Under the pieces are notes generated by a model. It searched no databases. It was given only the letters and a program-made list of their open reading frames with translations, and was not told where the DNA came from. Shown piece after piece: positions 59,311-64,000 of a stretch of DNA of 64,000 nucleotides. The position numbers and the translations under genes were made by a program. This stretch comes from Pseudoxanthomonas sp. CF125 (GTDB lineage Bacteria; Pseudomonadota; Gammaproteobacteria; Xanthomonadales; Xanthomonadaceae): the NCBI RefSeq assembly GCF_900104085.1, contig NZ_FNLD01000001.1:599048-663047 (forward strand). The letters are read 5' to 3'. Numbering within the stretch: the stretch's first letter is position 1; each line of letters begins with the position of its first letter.

Positions 59311-61143
59311 TCAGTCGGCGGCGCTCCATAGCGGCTCCGGCGAACCGCGAATGCTTGCCGCATCGATGCTGTCCAGATCGAACACCACCACCTGGTTGTC
59401 GCCTTGACGTTGCCACGGCGCCGGAAAATACAGCGTGCGCTGGGGGCCGATGTTCCAGTGGCGGCCCAGGTTGCGACCGTTGGCCCAGGCGAAGCCCTTG
59501 CCGAAAGCAGCCAAGTCCAGCCAGACGTCGGCCGGGGCGGCGATGCGCAGTGTGCCGCGATGGAAGGCCGGGCCTTCCACCTTGGCCGTGGTCCAGCCAC
59601 GCAGCGTGTCGGGCGAACGCATCGGCAACGGAAACGTCTGCCAGCCCAGCAGCCGTTCGCCATCCAGCAACACCGGATCGACCAGTCCGGCACGGCCATC
59701 GGCCAAGCGCGGGCCGTAATTGATGCGTCCGCTGTTTTCCACCAGCACATCCAGGGTGTGTTTTCCGGCTGGCACGTCCAGCGCAAGCGATACTTGCTGC
59801 AGGCGGCGCTCGACGCTGCCGATCGGCTTGCGGTCGAGGTAGACGCGTGCGTAATCGCGCACCTCGCCCAGGTACAACTCGCCCTTGCGCGGGCCGGTAA
59901 TGGTGGTGCGGTAGAGGATGTAGCCGTAGTCCTGGCCATGGACCTCCATCGGCAGTGGAGTCTCACCGGCAACCGGCGCGGGGAGGTTGTCCCAGAGCGA
60001 AGCGGATTCGCCTAACGCAACCTCCGGCAACGCGGCGAAGCGTATCGGCGTTGGCAACGGCGGCGGCCGCACCCCTGTCGCGCGTGCGATGGCGTCGCGG
60101 AACAGCGCGAACTTCGGCGTTGGCCGTCCGGCCTCGTCCAACGCGGCGTCATAGTCATAGCTGGTGGTCTGCGGCGCGTAATGGTCGCTGGGGTTGCCCT
60201 GGAAGTTGGCGCCGTTCATGAAGCCGAAGCTGGTGCCGCCGATGAACATGTACAGGTTCACCGAATGGCCCTGCCGCAGCATCCATTCCAGTTCTTCGGC
60301 CTGCTGCTTGGCGTTGGTATTGGCATGCGGCTTGCCCCAATGGTCGAACCAGCCCGCCCAGTATTCGCCGACCATGCGCGGCCGGCCCGGTTGGAACTTC
60401 TCCAGTTTCCCGAATGCACTCTTGGCTTCGCCCGGGGCGAAGTTCACCACGGCCAGCGTGTCTGGCAGCGTACCGTTTGCGAGCATGTCGGCGCCGTCGG
60501 AAGTGAACAGCAGCGCCTTGTCGAAGCCAGCCTGCACGAACAAGTCGCGGTTGGCCCGCATATAGGCGCGGTCGTCGTCGTAGGAGCCGTATTCGTTCTC
60601 GACCTGTACCGCGATGATCGGGCCGCCGTTGCCGTTTAGCAGAGGGCGCACCTGGTCGGCCACTGCCTTCAGGTACGCATCGCTGGCGGCGAGGAAGCGC
60701 GGGTCGCGGCTGCGCGCGCGCATGCCCGGCTCGGCGAACAGCCAGGCCGGATAGCCGCCGGCTTCCCATTCTGCGCAGACATAAGGACCCGGGCGCAGGA
60801 TTACGTTCAGGCCCTGCGCTGCGGCCTCGCGTACGAACGCGGCGACGTCGTTGTCGCCGTGGAAATCGAACTCGCCGCGCTGCGGTTCCACCAGATTCCA
60901 GAATACGTAGGTCTCCACCGTGTTCAAGCCGAGCGCGCGAGCCTTCTGCAGGCGGTCCTTCCAGTACTCGCGCGGTATGCGCTGGAAATGGATCGCGCCG
61001 GAGACGATCTGGTAGGGCTTGCCATCGCGGCTGAAATGGGTGGCTTCGGTGGAAAACACGGGCCAGATGTCTGCAGCGATGCCTGTGGCCGGTGCCGTCA
61101 GCGCGAGCGTCATGACGAGTGATGCGATGAGGTTGCGCAGCAT
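59311..61143 (-). CDS. Beta-galactosidase, GH35
   Basis: A 610-aa secreted enzyme (signal peptide 1-24, GIAAD). The GH35 barrel contains SGAIHFQRIPREYWKDRLQKARALGLNTVETYVFWN, the acid/base E184 in VQVENEYGSY and the nucleophile E260 in MVGEYWAGWFDHWG. C-terminal jelly-roll domains follow (GELYLGEVRDYARVYLDRKPIGS; WANGRNLGRHWNIGPQRTLYFP). GH35 enzymes release terminal galactose, for example from Lewis-a-type antennae of plant N-glycans or from xyloglucan. By position it corresponds to nixL of Xanthomonas campestris. The ATG at 61143 starts the signal peptide; a palindrome sits 11 bp upstream. Confidence 0.93.
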   Translation of the reverse strand: MLRNLIASLVMTLALTAPATGIAADIWPVFSTEATHFSRDGKPYQIVSGAIHFQRIPREYWKDRLQKARALGLNTVETYVFWNLVEPQRGEFDFHGDNDVAAFVREAAAQGLNVILRPGPYVCAEWEAGGYPAWLFAEPGMRARSRDPRFLAASDAYLKAVADQVRPLLNGNGGPIIAVQVENEYGSYDDDRAYMRANRDLFVQAGFDKALLFTSDGADMLANGTLPDTLAVVNFAPGEAKSAFGKLEKFQPGRPRMVGEYWAGWFDHWGKPHANTNAKQQAEELEWMLRQGHSVNLYMFIGGTSFGFMNGANFQGNPSDHYAPQTTSYDYDAALDEAGRPTPKFALFRDAIARATGVRPPPLPTPIRFAALPEVALGESASLWDNLPAPVAGETPLPMEVHGQDYGYILYRTTITGPRKGELYLGEVRDYARVYLDRKPIGSVERRLQQVSLALDVPAGKHTLDVLVENSGRINYGPRLADGRAGLVDPVLLDGERLLGWQTFPLPMRSPDTLRGWTTAKVEGPAFHRGTLRIAAPADVWLDLAAFGKGFAWANGRNLGRHWNIGPQRTLYFPAPWQRQGDNQVVVFDLDSIDAASIRGSPEPLWSAAD

Positions 61144-61153
61144 GTGGGTCTCT

Positions 61154-61170
61154 TTAATGTGTTGCATTAA
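61154..61170. promoter_or_regulatory. Palindrome immediately upstream of the GH35 gene
   Basis: TTAATG-TGTTG-CATTAA is a perfect inverted repeat with 6-bp arms, 11 bases before the GH35 start codon. It lies in the 73-bp gap after the GH92 gene. A repressor bound here could block transcription or translation of the GH35 gene. Confidence 0.4.
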
Positions 61171-61216
61171 TGACGAACTGGTTGCTCTGGCGATTCCCAA
61201 TTCCCAATTCCCAGCT

Positions 61217-63559
61217 TCAAACAAACGACGGCGGCAAATCTCCCTGGCGACTGCCGAAATCCCGATTGGGCTCAGGCCCCATTTCGAATTCCAGAGTGCC
61301 GCCTGCGGCCAGATCTGCGTGGCGCAGCCAACTGCGCGTATATGGTTTTCCGTTCCAGCGCAGGCGTTGCACGTAGATATTCTTTGCGCTGTTGCGACGG
61401 GCGACGATGTGCAGCACGCGGCCGCCGCCGACATCCAGTTCGGCGCGGTGGAACAGGGGACTGCCGATCACGTAATTGCCGCTGACCGGATCGACCGGAT
61501 AGAAGCCCAGTGCGCTGAGTACGAACCATGCGCTCATCTGCCCACAATCCTCGTTGCCGGACAGACCGTCGCGGGCATCGCGGTACTGCTCGCGGAGCAA
61601 TCGCCGCACCATGGCCTGGGTCTTCCACGGTTGCCCGGCATAAGCGTAGAGGTAGGCGACGTGGTGACTGGGCTCGTTGCCGTGCGCGTACTGGCCGACC
61701 ATGCCGTCGATGTCCGGCGGCGCGCCGGCCGGCAGCTCGGAGCTGGTACTGAACAGTTCATCGAGCTTGCGCACGAAGCCGTCGCGGCCACCGAACTGCT
61801 CCATATAGCCGTACAGGTCGTGCTGGTTGAGGAAAGTGGCCTGCCAGGCGTTGGATTCGGTGAAGTCGTGCCAACGCTCCATGTGGCCAAGGGCGCGCGG
61901 ATCGAACGGTGAGGCCCAGCTGCCGTCCTCCAACCGCGGCTGGATGAAGCCGCTGTCGCGGTTAAACAGGTTGGTGTAGTTGCGCGAGCGGGCCACAAGG
62001 GCGCGGTAATCGTCCTCGGCGCCTGCCGCGCGTGCCAGATGCGCGCAGGCCCAATCGTCGTAGGCGTATTCCAGGGTGCGGCTGGCCGCTTCGCTGACCC
62101 TGTCGCTGGGGATGTAGCCGAGCCGTCGGTAATAGGGCAATCCATGGAAGTCGTCGTCCATCGCGCGCTTGCGGAACAACGGCCAGGCCGCGGCGTAGTC
62201 GATGCCATCGAAGCCCTTGGCGTGGGCTTCGGCCAACGCCACTGCCGAGTGGTAGCCGATCATGGTGCCGGTCTCGACGCCTTGCAGCGGCCAGATACCG
62301 ACGCCGTCCGGGCATTCCGCCGCGCCGCGCACCAGGCCCTGGATCAGATGGGGAACGCGCTCGGGTTGCACCAGGGTCAGCAGCGGATGCAGCGCGCGAT
62401 AGGTGTCCCATAGCGAGTAGGTGCTGTAATTGCGGCAGCCCTCGGGCAGCGCGTGCACCTGCAGATCCATGCCGCGGTAACGCCCATCCACATCGCTGAA
62501 CAGCGTCGGTGCGAGCAGCGAGTGGTACAGGCCGGTGTAGAAGATGCGCCGCTGCGCGTCGTCGTCGGTATCGATGCGCACCCGCGCCAGCTCCTTCTCC
62601 CAGGCAGCGACTGCCTCGGCGTGCACACGGGCGAAATCGAAGTCCTCCACTTCGGCATCGAGGTTCGCCAAGGCGTTCTCGGCGCTGACCGCGGAGATGC
62701 CGACTTTGACCAGCAGCGGCGCAGCGTCGACATCGGGGAAGTGCAGGGCGGCCTTCAGCCGGGTGCCATAGATCTGGCGCACCTCTTCGGCCAGCGGCTG
62801 GTCGTCGCTGTACAAGCGCGCCTGCGCGAACGGGCGCGACAGACGCATCGCGAAGAAGAGGTAGCGGCCCTTCGCCCATTGATGGACGCGACGGCCGCCA
62901 GTGACGGTGCTTTCATCGACGATGCGCAACTGCGCGTCGGTGACTCGCGTCGGAGTGGAGGCGTTGTCCTGGAAGCCGTGCGACAGATCGAGCAGCAGAT
63001 GACCGGCCCGGCCCTTGGGGAAGTGATAGCGATGCAGGCCGGCGCGCGCGGTGGCGGTCAGTTCGGCATGGATGCCGGTGTCCTTCAGCAGCACCCGGTA
63101 GTAGCCAGGGGAGGCGGCCTCGTCAGCGTGGTCGAAGCGCGAGCGGTAGCCGGTTTCCGGCGAATCTGGCGGACCGGGCTGCAATCTGACCTCGCCGGTT
63201 CGCGGCACGACCAGGAAATCGAGCATGTCGCCGATGCCGGTGCCGGACAGATGGGTATGCGAGAAGCCCATGATCGAGCCGTCGGACTCGTGATAGCCGC
63301 TGCACGCATCCCAGACCGCGTTGTAGGTGTCCGGGCTGAGTTGCACCATGCCGAACGGCAGCGTGGCGCCGGGAAAGGTGTGGCCGTGGCCGCCGGTGCC
63401 GATAAAGACATCGACGTGGCGGGTCAGGTCCGCTTGCACACGGGCGTCGGCAGGCAGCGCATAGTGGCCGGCGCGGGCGAACGCGAAGCCGGACAACCCG
63501 CTGCCGCCGAACAAGGCCAGTGCTATGGCGCTCTGCAGGAATCCGCGTCGGGTTGTCAT
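61217..63559 (-). CDS. Alpha-mannosidase, GH92, with Tat signal peptide
   Basis: A 780-aa calcium-dependent exo-alpha-mannosidase. The N-terminus MTTRRGFLQSAIALALFGGSG is a twin-arginine (Tat) signal, so the enzyme is exported folded to the periplasm. GH92 blocks are clear: FIGTGGHGHTFPGATLPFGMVQLSPD, SGYHESDGSIMGFSHTHLSGTG, TYSLWDTYRALHPLLTLV and GNEDCGQMSAWFVLSALGFYPVDPVSGNYVIGSP. In Xanthomonas campestris NixK (GH92) removes the alpha-1,3-mannose of plant N-glycans as the first step. ATG 63559 with GGAG upstream is preferred over 63580. It follows the GH125 gene after 49 bp. Confidence 0.95.
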   Translation of the reverse strand: MTTRRGFLQSAIALALFGGSGLSGFAFARAGHYALPADARVQADLTRHVDVFIGTGGHGHTFPGATLPFGMVQLSPDTYNAVWDACSGYHESDGSIMGFSHTHLSGTGIGDMLDFLVVPRTGEVRLQPGPPDSPETGYRSRFDHADEAASPGYYRVLLKDTGIHAELTATARAGLHRYHFPKGRAGHLLLDLSHGFQDNASTPTRVTDAQLRIVDESTVTGGRRVHQWAKGRYLFFAMRLSRPFAQARLYSDDQPLAEEVRQIYGTRLKAALHFPDVDAAPLLVKVGISAVSAENALANLDAEVEDFDFARVHAEAVAAWEKELARVRIDTDDDAQRRIFYTGLYHSLLAPTLFSDVDGRYRGMDLQVHALPEGCRNYSTYSLWDTYRALHPLLTLVQPERVPHLIQGLVRGAAECPDGVGIWPLQGVETGTMIGYHSAVALAEAHAKGFDGIDYAAAWPLFRKRAMDDDFHGLPYYRRLGYIPSDRVSEAASRTLEYAYDDWACAHLARAAGAEDDYRALVARSRNYTNLFNRDSGFIQPRLEDGSWASPFDPRALGHMERWHDFTESNAWQATFLNQHDLYGYMEQFGGRDGFVRKLDELFSTSSELPAGAPPDIDGMVGQYAHGNEPSHHVAYLYAYAGQPWKTQAMVRRLLREQYRDARDGLSGNEDCGQMSAWFVLSALGFYPVDPVSGNYVIGSPLFHRAELDVGGGRVLHIVARRNSAKNIYVQRLRWNGKPYTRSWLRHADLAAGGTLEFEMGPEPNRDFGSRQGDLPPSFV

Positions 63560-63608
63560 TGGGTGTTCTCCATGGTGCATTGGATATGTTCCGGTTACTG
63601 GTGTTGCG

Positions 63609-64000
63609 TCAGCCGCTCAACAAATGCGGCTTGCGTTGCGCCAGATCGACGATCAGTTCTCCAAACAGGGTGTTTGCCCACGCGAACCAATCGCGGGTGA
63701 ATTTCGCCGGATCGTCCTGATCGAAGGCCTCGTGCATGAAACCGGTATCGGCATGGGTGGTCTTGAGCCAGTGCAGACACTGGCGGATCTGCGCATCGTC
63801 GTCGCTGGCCAGTGCGTACTGCATGATCGCCATCGGCCAGATCGTGCGCAGGCCGCTATGCGGGCTGCCGACGCCCTCGGCGGCGCGGCCGCGGCAGAAG
63901 TAGGGATTGCGCTCGCTCCAGGCCAACTGGCGGGAACGTTGGAACACCGGCTCGTCGCGCTCGCAGCAGCCCAGATAGGCCAGGCTCAACAGGCCGGGCG
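63609..64000 (-). CDS. Exo-alpha-1,6-mannosidase, GH125 (3' part only)
   Basis: The last 130 or so residues of a GH125 enzyme; the gene continues beyond the window edge. Visible blocks are RPGLLSLAYLG, NPYFCRGRAAEGVGSPHSGLRTIWPMAIMQYAL, HADTGFMHEAFDQDDPAKFTRDWFAWANTLFGELI, all typical of the family's C-terminal half. NixJ (GH125) of Xanthomonas removes the alpha-1,6-mannose of the N-glycan core after NixK and the xylosidase have acted. The order GH125-GH92-GH35 here is the same as nixJ-nixK-nixL. Confidence 0.9.
   Translation of the reverse strand, partial: PGLLSLAYLGCCERDEPVFQRSRQLAWSERNPYFCRGRAAEGVGSPHSGLRTIWPMAIMQYALASDDDAQIRQCLHWLKTTHADTGFMHEAFDQDDPAKFTRDWFAWANTLFGELIVDLAQRKPHLLSG

Overview
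This 64 kb window comes from the chromosome of a high-GC gammaproteobacterium, almost certainly a member of the Xanthomonadaceae (Lysobacteraceae). The best evidence is a complete DSF quorum-sensing (rpf) locus in family-typical order: recJ, prfB, lysS, rpfG, rpfC, rpfF, rpfB, rpfA/acnA and acnB. A glycan cluster at the right end resembles the Xanthomonas nix N-glycan locus, and several intergenic repeats are of the GTAG-footed REP type. I cannot name the genus. I found no tRNA, rRNA, CRISPR array, transposase or prophage.

Layout. 1-10 kb: tail of an upstream gene, recJ, an exported VIT/vWA protein, an acyltransferase divergent from a membrane-bound LytTR regulator, prfB with its programmed +1 frameshift, and lysS. 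10-23.5 kb: the rpf locus. rpfG-rpfC form a two-gene unit preceded by a perfect CRP/Clp palindrome and a good sigma-54 promoter. They converge on rpfF, followed by rpfB, and the two aconitases are separated by a small VapBC-type toxin-antitoxin pair. 23.5-34 kb: hflD-mnmA-nudJ, the N-degron group clpS-clpA-infA-aat, a DUF482 acyltransferase-like protein, a phosphoesterase and trxB. 34-41.7 kb: ftsK, a DUF3857/transglutaminase-like protein, lolA, rarA and crcB.

42.0-46.5 kb holds the most unusual block, a five-gene operon built like a divergent Fap functional-amyloid/secretion system. It encodes a Gly/Asn/Asp-rich exported protein, two small Sec-exported proteins, a periplasmic C39 cysteine peptidase and an outer-membrane beta-barrel with an N-terminal coiled coil. 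Both small proteins carry a double-glycine motif of the kind C39 peptidases cut (VDxxxLxx[LM]RGG). All three candidate substrates share an IQN-type beta-strand motif near their C-termini and lack cysteine in their mature parts. My inference is that the peptidase matures the small proteins in the periplasm and the barrel exports the fibre proteins.

46.6-52.6 kb: a small membrane protein, a two-gene NHEJ unit (ku, ligD), a CFA-synthase-like methyltransferase and a DUF4124 protein. 52.9-64 kb: a minus-strand glycan-degradation cluster of GH125 (cut by the window edge), GH92, GH35, GH29-B with a discoidin-like domain, a BNR-repeat lipoprotein and a PfkB sugar kinase. A second GH29 and a divergent cutC follow. 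The GH125-GH92-GH35 order matches nixJ-nixK-nixL of Xanthomonas campestris, so the cluster probably continues beyond the window.

At least five families of intergenic inverted repeats are scattered through the window. In two cases the outer GTAG of a repeat supplies the stop codon of the neighbouring gene.
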